A stretch of 23,386 bases of DNA from an uncultured Dorea sp. (GCA_910585725.1 CAJUFA010000042.1:1-23386); one strand, 5' to 3'. Positions 7,797-15,544 are shown, counted from the first letter of the stretch. The notes: generated by a model from the letters alone, not told the origin. Made by a program: numbers and translations.

Positions 7797-9563
7797 TTAC
7801 ATCCTTTCCGGAGCCTCAAACCCCAACATATTAATGCAAACCTCAAGAACCTGTCTTGTAAGCACAAGCAGCGCGATATAACTCTTCCGCTTTGTCTCGT
7901 CCTCTTCTGCAAGAATCTTCGTCTCATGGTAGAACCGGTTAAAAGCGTTCGCAAGATCATAGACAAACGCACATATCTTATGCGGAGCCAATTCGTCAAA
8001 CGCCGTCTCTGCAATTTCGTTATATTTAATAACCTCCAGCATCAACGTCTTTTCGCTCTCATTATAAGCGCCCTCTATCCTTAGGTCCTCAAGAGTCTTA
8101 CCGTCTGCCTGATACTTATTCAGAATTGATTTGATTCTGACGATTGTATACAGAATATAAGGTCCCGTATTTCCTTCGAATGAAGTAAAGCGGTCTATGT
8201 CAAATACATAATCCTTAGACGCCTGATTAGACAAGTCGCCATATTTGATCGCGGACATCCCGACGATCTTTGCCGTCTCTTTCGCTTCTTCCTCGGCAAC
8301 CGTACGGTTCTCGGCAATCTTTTTATACATCTCTTCCTCGATCTCCGCGATCAGATTCTCCAGGCGCATAACACCGCCTTCCCGGGTCTTAAAAGGCTTG
8401 CCGTCCTTGCCGTTCATCGTCCCGAATCCTAAAAACTCAAGTTCCGTCTCTTTCGGAACGATCCCTGTCTTTCTCGCCGCCCGGAACACCTGAAGGAAAT
8501 GCAGATCCTGCCGCTTATCCGCGATGTAGATGATCCTGTCCGGCTTGTAATCCTGTTCCCTCTGTATCAGCGTGGCAAGATCCGTCGTTCCATACAGAGA
8601 AGCCCCGTCTGACTTCTGGATCATACAAGGAGGGATATCCTTGGTATCCGCCTCCTCCTGTACGTCAATAACCAGCGCGCCCTCGTCAATATGAGCATAC
8701 CCGTCCTTCTTCATCCATTCAAGCATATCCGGAATATACGCCTGAGCGTCTGCTTCCCCCTTCCAGAGATCGAAATACACATTAAGCCTCTTATAATTCT
8801 TCTCAAGATCAGGCAGCGACACATTCATAATATGCTTCCAGACAGCTCTGTATCCTCTATGCCCGTTCTGGAGATGATAAGTAGCCTGCAGAGCTTCTTT
8901 ACGGTACTCCTCGTCTTCTTTTGCCTTACCGCTCGCCGTCGGATAGATCTCTTCCAGCTCTCCTATTGTAAACGGAGCCTCCTTCGGATATTCTCCCTGA
9001 TAATCTTCCGCAAAATACGGCAGTTCAGGCTTGCGGACCCGAAGTTCCGTAATGATCAGCCCCATCTGATAACCCCAATCGCCAAGATGAATATCTCCCA
9101 ACACCTTATACCCCATCTTTCTTGCAATCCTCTTGATACTTTCACCGATGATGGCAGAACGGAGATGCCCGACATGAAGAGGTTTCGCTACATTCGGACC
9201 GCCGTAGTCTATGACGATTGTCCGGGATTCTTCCGCCGGCTCAAGCCCAAGATTCTCATCCGCACGCATCTGGTTCAGATAATCTGCCACATATTCTTTC
9301 CTCAACTTCAGATTAATGAACCCAGGTTTCACTACACTGACGTCCTCAAAGCAGGCGCTGTCTCCAAGCTTCGCCGCCACATCCTCAGCGATCATGAAAG
9401 GCGCCTTTTTATAAGTCTTCGCTCCCGCTAAAGCGCCGTTGCACTGATATTCACACAGATCCGGACGATTAGACAACGTCACCTTTGCATAAGCCTTATC
9501 ATAACCTGCCTGTTCAAACGCGTCTGCCAGTTCTTCTGTGATCAACTCTATGATCTTCTTCAT
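7797..9563 (-). CDS. argS: Arginyl-tRNA synthetase
   Basis: A class I aminoacyl-tRNA synthetase that charges tRNA-Arg with arginine using ATP. From the ATG at 9561-9563 the protein is 588 aa, with an N-terminal tRNA-recognition (Arg_S N) region, the HIGH-type motif HVGH at residues 130-133 within GGPNVAKPLHVGHLRSAIIGE-type sequence, and a C-terminal anticodon-binding DALR domain ending in INMLGFEAPERM. The KMSKS loop is replaced by a KTREGG sequence, as is common in ArgS. The ATG is preceded at 7 bases by GGAGGAG. A longer open frame reaches 9704, but its extra 47 residues are unlike ArgS. A tRNA-Arg gene lies about 900 bases upstream. No T-box leader (no GGTGGNACCGCG) is visible in the 200-base upstream gap. 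Confidence 0.97.
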   Translation of the reverse strand: MKKIIELITEELADAFEQAGYDKAYAKVTLSNRPDLCEYQCNGALAGAKTYKKAPFMIAEDVAAKLGDSACFEDVSVVKPGFINLKLRKEYVADYLNQMRADENLGLEPAEESRTIVIDYGGPNVAKPLHVGHLRSAIIGESIKRIARKMGYKVLGDIHLGDWGYQMGLIITELRVRKPELPYFAEDYQGEYPKEAPFTIGELEEIYPTASGKAKEDEEYRKEALQATYHLQNGHRGYRAVWKHIMNVSLPDLEKNYKRLNVYFDLWKGEADAQAYIPDMLEWMKKDGYAHIDEGALVIDVQEEADTKDIPPCMIQKSDGASLYGTTDLATLIQREQDYKPDRIIYIADKRQDLHFLQVFRAARKTGIVPKETELEFLGFGTMNGKDGKPFKTREGGVMRLENLIAEIEEEMYKKIAENRTVAEEEAKETAKIVGMSAIKYGDLSNQASKDYVFDIDRFTSFEGNTGPYILYTIVRIKSILNKYQADGKTLEDLRIEGAYNESEKTLMLEVIKYNEIAETAFDELAPHKICAFVYDLANAFNRFYHETKILAEEDETKRKSYIALLVLTRQVLEVCINMLGFEAPERM

Positions 9564-9764
9564 CCCTAATCTCCTCCTATAAAAATAATATATCTCCGCA
9601 CTCTGCCGAAATCTCCGACGGAAAGAAGCCAGATCTCTGCAATCCACAGGAATCTGACTTCTCGAACTCTCTTTTACTTCACAATAATACATCCATTCAT
9701 ACATTTCTCTGTTATCATTACAGTAATCAAAAAGCTGACTACCGTCTGCAAACAGATTCTTCGA

Positions 9765-10394
9765 TTACATAGCAGACTCTTCATACGCACTCTCCAAATC
9801 CGCTAATGCTTCTAAAAGCAGCGCGTCCGACCGTAACGCTTCCCGATATGTAACCTGTGTCTCTTCCATAAGAGCCTGTACATCCTCATGCTGCGCAATT
9901 ACCTGGATGTAATCCTTCACCTTCTCATCCTCTACGGCCGTATTGACCTGATATTCCTCTGCCTCATTCACATCAATGTATAATGTTCCAAGTCCCGGTA
10001 CTTTTGTATAGATATCCTTTATCTTCATATCATACCTGGCAAATACCACATACGTACCTCGATATATCCCTTGTTTTGTATAAACGCAGATATCATCATA
10101 CGAATCTACAAAACCGGCCTCTTCTTTCTGCTGCTCATAATATTCTCTCACAGCGTTCGTAATCTCCGGATATTCTTCTTTTCGAAGTGGATTCAGCTCC
10201 ATTATCCCACAGCCGCTGTTCTCCATATTCACATAATCCGGATCTGTCTTTTGTGCTTTCTGGACTTTCGCTTCGGTAAGGCTTGATCCGGCTGCTCCCA
10301 CGATAACCGCTATAAGCACAAACAGGAGAATAAACACAATCCCTTTCCTGTACTTTTTACGGCTTGCAGGGCAGTCCTTTTCTTTCCTTCCCAT
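9765..10394 (-). CDS. Membrane-anchored protein of unknown function
   Basis: A 209-aa protein not recognised. A basic N-terminus (about residues 1-17) precedes one hydrophobic helix at about 18-39, with no lipobox, so it looks like a signal anchor placing the remaining 170 residues outside the membrane. The outer part is rich in Glu, Asp and Tyr and contains a stretch like VFARYDMKIKDIYTKVPGLG, which resembles a small alpha/beta extracytoplasmic domain. GGAGG lies 9 bases before the ATG. The gene starts 86 bases after the tRNA-Arg and may share its transcript. Real coding is supported by the ribosome binding site, the length and coherent domain structure; the function is unknown. Confidence 0.72.
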   Translation of the reverse strand: MGRKEKDCPASRKKYRKGIVFILLFVLIAVIVGAAGSSLTEAKVQKAQKTDPDYVNMENSGCGIMELNPLRKEEYPEITNAVREYYEQQKEEAGFVDSYDDICVYTKQGIYRGTYVVFARYDMKIKDIYTKVPGLGTLYIDVNEAEEYQVNTAVEDEKVKDYIQVIAQHEDVQALMEETQVTYREALRSDALLLEALADLESAYEESAM

Positions 10395-10479
10395 AAAAGA
10401 CTACCTCCATATGCACTCATATTCTGCAGCTCTCCATGCATACGGCCTATCTCTGCATACATGAATAACTACAAAAATA

Positions 10480-10551
10480 CACACCCGGGCGGATTCGAAC
10501 CGCCGCTCCCGCCTCCGGAGGGCGGTGCTCTATCCCCTGAGCTACGGGTGC
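10480..10551 (-). tRNA. tRNA-Arg (anticodon CCG)
   Basis: A full cloverleaf folds on the minus strand: a 7-bp acceptor stem (GCACCCG with CGGGTGT), a D stem GCTC/GAGC, an anticodon stem CCGCC/GGCGG with the 7-base loop CTCCGGA giving anticodon CCG (reads CGG), a 4-base variable loop and a T arm GGCGG-TTCGAAT-CCGCC. The total is 72 bases including discriminator G. CCA is not encoded. The first pair is G1-U72, a wobble rather than G-C. Confidence 0.95.
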
Positions 10552-10632
10552 ATAATCTCTTTGCCGAACATGCCTGTCCTCTTTCTTCCAAACAATCATA
10601 CCGGCAAAACACAATATAAAATTGCAAGAATT

Positions 10633-10661
10633 ATCTTATCACATTTATCCGAAAAAGTAAA
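10633..10661 (-). promoter_or_regulatory. Likely promoter for tRNA-Arg
   Basis: On the minus strand TTTACT (10656-10661) and TAAGAT (10633-10638) are 17 bases apart, about 80 bases before the tRNA. It lies between the DUF5688-like stop codon and the tRNA, so the tRNA and the gene after it can be transcribed independently. Confidence 0.45.
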
Positions 10662-10723
10662 GGAAATGATATCGACATTTCTCACTTTTCTCACATTTCC
10701 TCTACTTTTTAATGATTTCGCCT

Positions 10724-11599
10724 CTACATCTGAAGTTTTCTTTTCTTTCTGTCATAATAATAAGCATGATTTGACAGCACTTCTTCCGCGTCTACCTGAG
10801 TCGTATTGATCTCTGTCACAAGATCGCTTAACTCCTCCTGCCCAGGCGCCGCGCTCTCCGCTATTATAATCATCTCATGCACGCTGCTCGGAAGCACATA
10901 ATAATTCTCACCTAAGTACTCTCCAATCTCCTCAAGCCGGTCTTCGTACAGAATAACTGCCGCGCCGTAACTGCGAAGTCTGTTGCTTAAGACATACATA
11001 ACGTCTTCCTTGTCCTCTTCCTCCACATTCAGCAATTCCTGCAAAACCACATTCATAGTCTTGAATTCCCCCGGCAAAAGTCTCCTGGTATTCTCGTGCG
11101 CCCTTCGGAAAATCTCTTTTGCCGGCACGTTCCACATATTAATGTGTTCGTCTTTGATCATCATAGAAGCCATTCCATAAGTATTTACCTCCAACAGCAC
11201 ATAGAATACGACCGCCATATCCAGGTATTCTTTATAAGGAACCTCCTTCAGCAGCTCTTTGTTCGCCTCTCGATTCACAAGATGGTAGACAATCTTTTTC
11301 TTTACTCCCTCATAGTTTCTGAGGGCTTCACTTTCAAAAGAACGTTGAAACCGCACTTCTCCATATAGTCTCAGGATATCTCCCGCTATACTTTCCAGCG
11401 TACTGCCCGCCTGAAACTGCCGATAATACTCCTCCAGATAAATCGTCGGGAAGATATTTATCCCTGTCTCGGCAATCGTAATCCCATGCCTTGTGGTTCC
11501 GTTATTCTTAACTGCCGAGTGAATATACACCGTTGTATTCTCTCTCACCCCTTCCTTTACTTTCATTTCCACTTCATGGATAAACTGATAATATGTCAT
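10724..11599 (-). CDS. DUF5688-like protein
   Basis: A 291-aa soluble protein that resembles the DUF5688 family, which I know mainly from Lachnospiraceae and which has no established function. The N-terminus (MTYYQFIHEVEMKVKEGV), the HSAVKNNGTTRHGI block and the YLEEYYRQFQAG stretch are the recognisable parts. No membrane helix or signal peptide is evident. The ATG follows AAGGAGAGG almost directly. Downstream is tRNA-Arg; upstream is a 250-base gap with two TGATCATT repeats and the efp terminator, so it is probably a single-gene unit. The family link is from memory and moderately sure. Confidence 0.75.
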   Translation of the reverse strand: MTYYQFIHEVEMKVKEGVRENTTVYIHSAVKNNGTTRHGITIAETGINIFPTIYLEEYYRQFQAGSTLESIAGDILRLYGEVRFQRSFESEALRNYEGVKKKIVYHLVNREANKELLKEVPYKEYLDMAVVFYVLLEVNTYGMASMMIKDEHINMWNVPAKEIFRRAHENTRRLLPGEFKTMNVVLQELLNVEEEDKEDVMYVLSNRLRSYGAAVILYEDRLEEIGEYLGENYYVLPSSVHEMIIIAESAAPGQEELSDLVTEINTTQVDAEEVLSNHAYYYDRKKRKLQM

Positions 11600-11680
11600 T
11601 CCTCTCCTTTCTTTTAAACAGCATATCTTTTTTTGCGGAAAAACGGCAGGAATTCTGCCTTGACTGAAATTAAAAATGAT

Positions 11681-11698
11681 TGATCATTACTGATCATT
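11681..11698. repeat. Paired TGATCATT direct repeat upstream of the DUF5688-like gene
   Basis: Two copies of TGATCATT spaced 10 bases start-to-start (11681 and 11691), each containing the palindrome TGATCA. They lie about 90 bases before the gene at 11599 and just after the efp terminator, a position suited to an operator. One-turn spacing hints at binding on the same DNA face, but no regulator is identified. Confidence 0.4.
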
Positions 11699-11723
11699 GA
11701 AATATTATGGTAAATACAATTAT

Positions 11724-11756
11724 AAAAAAGCCCCGCAAGATATGCAAGACTTTTTT
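11724..11756 (-). terminator. Terminator after efp
   Basis: The minus-strand transcript can pair AAAAAAGUCUUGC with GCGGGGCUUUUUU around a 7-base loop, 13 bp including three G-U wobbles, ending in a U tract. On the plus strand the wobbles become A-C mismatches, so the hairpin works only in the efp direction. Confidence 0.72.
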
Positions 11757-11784
11757 ATAGATATATTTCGACATTGGAGTTTTC

Positions 11785-11812
11785 AAGTTACTTATAAGTT
11801 ACTTATAAGTTA
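11785..11812. repeat. Short tandem repeat of an 11-bp unit (AAGTTACTTAT)
   Basis: Two complete copies (11785-11795 and 11796-11806) plus the first six bases of a third. The array contains two copies of the perfect palindrome ACTTATAAGT. It sits in the non-coding stretch between the efp stop codon and its terminator. Confidence 0.6.
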
Positions 11813-11849
11813 TTTTAACATACTCGAAACCCGCAAAACAGTATGTTGG

Positions 11850-12407
11850 TTACGCTCTGGACAAATACTGTCCCGTACGGGTATCAATCTTAATCTTCTC
11901 TCCCTGCTCTACAAACAACGGTACCATAACCTGCGCTCCTGTCTCAACGGTCGCCGGCTTCGTCGCTCCTGTCGCGGTATTACCTTTTACTCCAGGCTCA
12001 GACTCCGTGATCAGAAGCTCAACCGTAAACGGAGGTTCGATAGAAAACACCTTGCCCTGATAAGATTTCATGGTAACCATCTCGTTCTCTTTCACAAACT
12101 TAAGAGAATCGCCTACATCATCTTTTCCCACCGGTGTCTGTTCAAAAGATTCCATATCCATAAAGTAGTACAAATCTCCGTCGTTATAAAGATACTGTAC
12201 GTCCTTTCTCTCAATAAAAGCTTTCTTAAGAGTATCCTTAGACGGATTGAATGTTCTCTCAACCACACCGCCATTGATCACATCTTTTAATTTTGTACGG
12301 ACAAACGCAGAACCCTTCCCTGGTTTTACATGTAAAAATTCCAGACATTCATACACCTTTCCGTCAATCTCATACGTAGTACCCTTCTCAATATAAGCAT
12401 CAGCCAT
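11850..12407 (-). CDS. efp: Translation elongation factor P
   Basis: EF-P binds the ribosome between the P and E sites and relieves stalling at proline runs. The 185-aa length and three beta-barrel domain pattern are standard: an N-terminal KOW-like domain with the tip loop KPGKGSAF, then the OB domains, ending TRTGQYLSRA. The tip lysine is Lys31, the residue modified in many bacteria; no modification enzyme is in the window. I chose the ATG at 12405-12407 because AAGGAGG lies 9 bases upstream and MADAYIEKG is where homology should begin; the open frame extends 11 codons further. It has its own promoter (12467-12495) and terminator, so it can be expressed apart from aroK-yqeG just upstream. 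Confidence 0.97.
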   Translation of the reverse strand: MADAYIEKGTTYEIDGKVYECLEFLHVKPGKGSAFVRTKLKDVINGGVVERTFNPSKDTLKKAFIERKDVQYLYNDGDLYYFMDMESFEQTPVGKDDVGDSLKFVKENEMVTMKSYQGKVFSIEPPFTVELLITESEPGVKGNTATGATKPATVETGAQVMVPLFVEQGEKIKIDTRTGQYLSRA

Positions 12408-12466
12408 TCTATAAATCCTCCTTACCGTACCCTTCGGCACGTTCGTTCATTCTTTTATCTTTTCTA

Positions 12467-12495
12467 ATTCTATAATAGATTCCGCAACATTTCAA
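12467..12495 (-). promoter_or_regulatory. Sigma-A-type promoter for efp
   Basis: TTGAAA (12490-12495) and TAGAAT (12467-12472) are separated by 17 bases on the minus strand. The predicted leader of about 55 bases can form a small hairpin (CGTGCC with GGTACG) just before the AAGGAGG ribosome binding site. Confidence 0.65.
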
Positions 12496-12539
12496 CCTTT
12501 TTTTGTCCGTGAAACGCTATTCTCTTTTTCACACGCCGC

Positions 12540-13058
12540 TCATAATAACCGTGAGCCGCCGTGGTCACGGCTCTTTTTATAGAAATGCAAGACCACCTTT
12601 TCAAGATAACGTTTCAGCACGATCTGTATCTCTTCTTTCGGATAGATCGGCTTCACCAGAATATTATGGATTCCGGAACGTTTTGCCCCCCACACATCGG
12701 TAAAAAGCTGATCCCCTATAAATACCGTATTGCTCTGATCTGTTCCCATAATACCCATCGCTTTAAAATAATTCTTTACCGAAGGCTTATGGGCATTATA
12801 TACATAGTTCACCTGGATCTTCTCATTGAACATCCTCACACGAGGCTCCTGATTATTCGAGATCAGACAACACTCGAATCCAATAGCCTTAAGTCTCTCG
12901 AAAAGATCGACCGCCCTCTGATCCGCCGGATCTCCATGGGGAACAAGGGTATTGTCAATATCAAAAATCAATCCGCGGATCCCTTTTTCATATAATTTTT
13001 CAAAATCAATAATATATGTGGACGCCACATACTCGTCTGGAAAAAACATATCAAACAT
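12540..13058 (-). CDS. yqeG: YqeG family HAD-type phosphatase
   Basis: A 172-aa HAD superfamily (subclass IIIA) protein. The catalytic motif I is FDIDNTLVP (Asp33, Asp35), motif II lies in LISNNQ, and the acidic motif is IGDQLFTDVWGA. Length and order match the YqeG family of Firmicutes; related proteins in other organisms include phosphatidylglycerophosphate phosphatases (GEP4-like), so a lipid-phosphate substrate is possible but not shown. It starts 2 bases after the aroK stop codon, with a GGAAGAG ribosome binding site inside the end of aroK, so the two are translationally coupled. The extreme C-terminal codons also encode a strong palindrome (see findings). Confidence 0.92.
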   Translation of the reverse strand: MFDMFFPDEYVASTYIIDFEKLYEKGIRGLIFDIDNTLVPHGDPADQRAVDLFERLKAIGFECCLISNNQEPRVRMFNEKIQVNYVYNAHKPSVKNYFKAMGIMGTDQSNTVFIGDQLFTDVWGAKRSGIHNILVKPIYPKEEIQIVLKRYLEKVVLHFYKKSRDHGGSRLL

Positions 13059-13060
13059 AA

Positions 13061-13576
13061 TTACTCTTCCATCTCCATCAGACGCTGAAATAATTCCTTA
13101 CAAATCTCCGGCGCCGTCTTATGATCTGTATTTATTACAATATCTGCCGCGGCTTCATATTTCTCACGGCGTTGTTCCATCAGTTCCGAGATTCCTCTTA
13201 TATTCTTCCTTCCCTTTAACACCGGTCTGTCGTCGCTGTCTTTCACCCGTTCATAGATAACCTCAGGACTCGCGGTCAAAAGCACGACTTTCCCGTTCTC
13301 CTTCATCTCCGCCACGTTTTGTTCCCGCAAAGCCGCTCCCCCGCCGCAGGAGATCACCAAATTCTTCTGAGACTTTAACTCTATCAGAAGTTCTGTCTCC
13401 AATCCACGGAAATACTCTTCCCCATGCGCGGCAAAGATATCGGGGATACTCATCCCCTCCCGCCCTGCAATCACCTGATCCATCTCGACAGCTTTCATGG
13501 CAAACATTGTACTCATATTTTCGGCTATCGTAGATTTCCCGACGCCCATGAATCCGATTAATACGATATTATTCAT
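13061..13576 (-). CDS. aroK: Shikimate kinase
   Basis: Phosphorylates shikimate with ATP in aromatic amino acid synthesis. The 171-aa protein has a Walker A loop GFMGVGKST at residues 8-16, the substrate-binding Asp in VEMDQVIAGREG, Arg in YFRGLETELL, the CGGGAA motif and the RPVLKG lid sequence. I chose the ATG at 13574-13576, preceded by GAGAGG at 8 bases; the open frame runs nine codons further to a GTG at 13603 that coincides with the expected transcription start. First gene of an aroK-yqeG unit driven by the promoter at 13610-13638. No other aro genes are nearby. Confidence 0.95.
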   Translation of the reverse strand: MNNIVLIGFMGVGKSTIAENMSTMFAMKAVEMDQVIAGREGMSIPDIFAAHGEEYFRGLETELLIELKSQKNLVISCGGGAALREQNVAEMKENGKVVLLTASPEVIYERVKDSDDRPVLKGRKNIRGISELMEQRREKYEAAADIVINTDHKTAPEICKELFQRLMEMEE

Positions 13577-13609
13577 CTTTAAATCCTCTCTTTTGCCGTA
13601 CACTTGTGT

Positions 13610-13638
13610 ATTATAACAACAAACCGTACGCTTCGCAA
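13610..13638 (-). promoter_or_regulatory. Sigma-A-type promoter for aroK-yqeG
   Basis: TTGCGA (13633-13638), a 17-base spacer and consensus TATAAT (13610-13615) with an extended TG on the minus strand. The -35 is about 18 bases after the amidase stop codon. The predicted start is about 25-30 bases before the aroK ATG, which rules out the longer GTG start. Confidence 0.75.
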
Positions 13639-13655
13639 GATGTCCTCCGTGATTT

Positions 13656-14390
13656 TCAAGACTTAAAAGCCTTCAGCGTCTCTCCTATGTCCTGTCTGAA
13701 TTTCTGCCAGGCTTCTTCGTCTTCCACAAAATATTTCGGACAGTTTTTACCCGTTACATCAAAATGACGTATTACAGCGTCTTCCTTCAAATCAAACTTC
13801 ATACACAGCCACGCGCATAGCTGTACCATAGACTTATATGTCTTTTCATTGAACACTCCCGTCTCATCCGGATGGCAGCACTCTATAGATACCGTGTCAA
13901 TATTACGGTTGTTTGAAGCATATGCCATCTCCCATGTCGGAACACACTGTACGATCTCGCCTTCCAGCCCTACGATAAAGTTACTGCTGACCTGCGTATC
14001 ATGCCCGTCCTTCAGACTCTCAAAATAATTCCTGTTGTCGATTGCCGTCGCTCCGGGATTCGCCGTATAATGTACCACAATCCCTGTAATCTTCTCGGTA
14101 GGCGTTCCGGGTCTCGAATAAGGATTCACGGTCAAAAGCTCCACATCAATATCCGGTTCGACGGCCTCAATCTTCTCTCCCGTCACTTCAAAATATTTAT
14201 CCGTAAACCAGGAAGGTTTAAACACCTTAATCAACACGATGACTGCCAGCAAAACCGTCAATATGGCAATGCCTATATATATATTACGCCGCAGCTTTTT
14301 TTTATTTTTCTCTTTTTTCTCTTTTCTATCCTTTGTAGTCTTTCCCTGCGTTTTTATCTGCTTCGTCTTTTTTTTCTTTTTTTCTTTCAT
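13656..14390 (-). CDS. Membrane-anchored N-acetylmuramoyl-L-alanine amidase (Amidase_2 fold)
   Basis: A 244-aa protein that should cleave the bond between MurNAc and L-alanine in peptidoglycan. The first 35 residues are almost solid Lys/Arg/Thr/Gln, followed by a hydrophobic helix at about 37-56 that anchors the enzyme with its catalytic domain outside. Zinc ligands of the Amidase_2/PGRP fold are visible: His107 in GIVVHYT, His209 in IRHFDVTGKNCP and Cys217 in the same motif. GGAG lies 6 bases before the ATG. The gene follows galM by about 120 bases and stands alone. Possible roles are wall remodelling or recycling; it has no spore-specific signature that I can see. Confidence 0.88.
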   Translation of the reverse strand: MKEKKKKKTKQIKTQGKTTKDRKEKKEKNKKKLRRNIYIGIAILTVLLAVIVLIKVFKPSWFTDKYFEVTGEKIEAVEPDIDVELLTVNPYSRPGTPTEKITGIVVHYTANPGATAIDNRNYFESLKDGHDTQVSSNFIVGLEGEIVQCVPTWEMAYASNNRNIDTVSIECCHPDETGVFNEKTYKSMVQLCAWLCMKFDLKEDAVIRHFDVTGKNCPKYFVEDEEAWQKFRQDIGETLKAFKS

Positions 14391-14512
14391 GAGTTACTCC
14401 GTCTTGCGTACTTTTTCTTATCTTATCATATTTTATTTTATTTTTCTTTAAAAGTTTCTTAGAAATTTATGACGAAAATCCGCCGGGTATAGACTGTCTT
14501 ACGGCGTCTGTA

Positions 14513-15544
14513 CTATCCTACATAAAACTGATAAGCGGTGGTTGTATCATAGACGCCGCCTGCTCTTACCACCGGACCTTCAAAATTCTCCTTGTGCACT
14601 GCATCGGGAAAATACTGCGTCTCGAAGCAGACGCCATGGCGCTTCTGATAGACCGTTTGTCCTTTTCCGTTCTCCCGCGTAATATAATTACCGGTATAAA
14701 ACTGCATTCCCGGAAGATCTGTATAAACCTTCATCCCGATCCCTGTCTCCTTCGAATACATCGAAGCCGCCTGACGATACCCGGTTCCATTAATCACCCA
14801 ATTCTGATCATATCCGCCCCCTAGCTTAAGCGCTTCATAATCAGACTCTATCTCTGCTCCTATTGCTTTCCCTTTTCGAAAATCCATCGGAGTTCCCTCT
14901 ACAGCAATTATCTCGCCTGTCGTAATGGATTGCTCGTCCGCCCTGGTATAAGCGTCTGCGAAGATCATGACCTCCTGATCCATAGCCGCGCCCGACGCAT
15001 GCCCTGAAAGATTAAAATAACTATGATTTGTAAGGTTCAAAACCGTATCTTCCTGCGGAACCGCATGATAATGTATCTTAACCTCATTCTCCTCTGTCAG
15101 CGTGTAAGTCACCCGGATGTCGACCTCTCCCGGGAATCCCTGGTCGCCGTCAGGGCTGTGAAGCAATAAGGTAATATGACTGTCGTCCGCTTCTTCTGTC
15201 GTCCACATCCTCTTATTATAGAAATCTCTTCCGCCGTGGAGTGTATTCGGATCCGCATTCCGTGTCAGTGAATAGGTCTTTCCGTTCAGCTCAAACTGAC
15301 CGCCGCCGATACGATTTGCTACTCTTCCCAAAGTGGCTCCCAGAAAAAAACCATCTGATTCATACCCTCGTACCTCGTCATACCCAAGTACGATATCCTG
15401 CTGATTGCCGTCTCTGTCCGGAACCAGCACCTTCACCAGAACCGCGCCATAATCTGAAACCGCAATTTCCATACCTTTCTGATTCTTCATCGTATACAAC
15501 GACGCTTTTTCACCCTTTACCGTTATTCCAAAATCACTTCTCAT
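14513..15544 (-). CDS. galM: Aldose 1-epimerase (mutarotase)
   Basis: Interconverts alpha and beta anomers of hexoses such as galactose in the cytoplasm. The 343-aa protein has the standard mutarotase motifs: LHGG (His103), NHSYFNLSG (catalytic His174) and the CFETQYFPDA block with catalytic Glu308. The ATG at 15542-15544 is preceded by AGAGAGG at 6 bases. The frame stays open back to 15613, but that part runs through the guaB terminator and is not coding. No galK or galT is present, so its sugar pathway is unresolved. I see no convincing promoter in the 55 bases before it; read-through from guaB is possible. Confidence 0.94.
   Translation of the reverse strand: MRSDFGITVKGEKASLYTMKNQKGMEIAVSDYGAVLVKVLVPDRDGNQQDIVLGYDEVRGYESDGFFLGATLGRVANRIGGGQFELNGKTYSLTRNADPNTLHGGRDFYNKRMWTTEEADDSHITLLLHSPDGDQGFPGEVDIRVTYTLTEENEVKIHYHAVPQEDTVLNLTNHSYFNLSGHASGAAMDQEVMIFADAYTRADEQSITTGEIIAVEGTPMDFRKGKAIGAEIESDYEALKLGGGYDQNWVINGTGYRQAASMYSKETGIGMKVYTDLPGMQFYTGNYITRENGKGQTVYQKRHGVCFETQYFPDAVHKENFEGPVVRAGGVYDTTTAYQFYVG

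Noticed and set aside
8691..9431. Plus-strand open frame of 246 codons inside argS
   Set aside because: It is entirely antisense to a well-supported argS, and its translation resembles no protein family.
9564..9764. Possible T-box leader upstream of argS
   Set aside because: No conserved T-box sequence (GGTGGNACCGCG type) and no terminator/antiterminator pair is visible.
10525..10809. Plus-strand open frame of 94 codons over the tRNA and the DUF5688-like 3' end
   Set aside because: It runs antisense through the tRNA gene, has no ribosome binding site and looks like composition-driven shadow coding.
14470..14512. Possible terminator after galM (CGCCG ... CGGCG then GATTTTCG)
   Set aside because: Only a 5-bp stem with an 18-base loop and a broken T tract; too weak to list.
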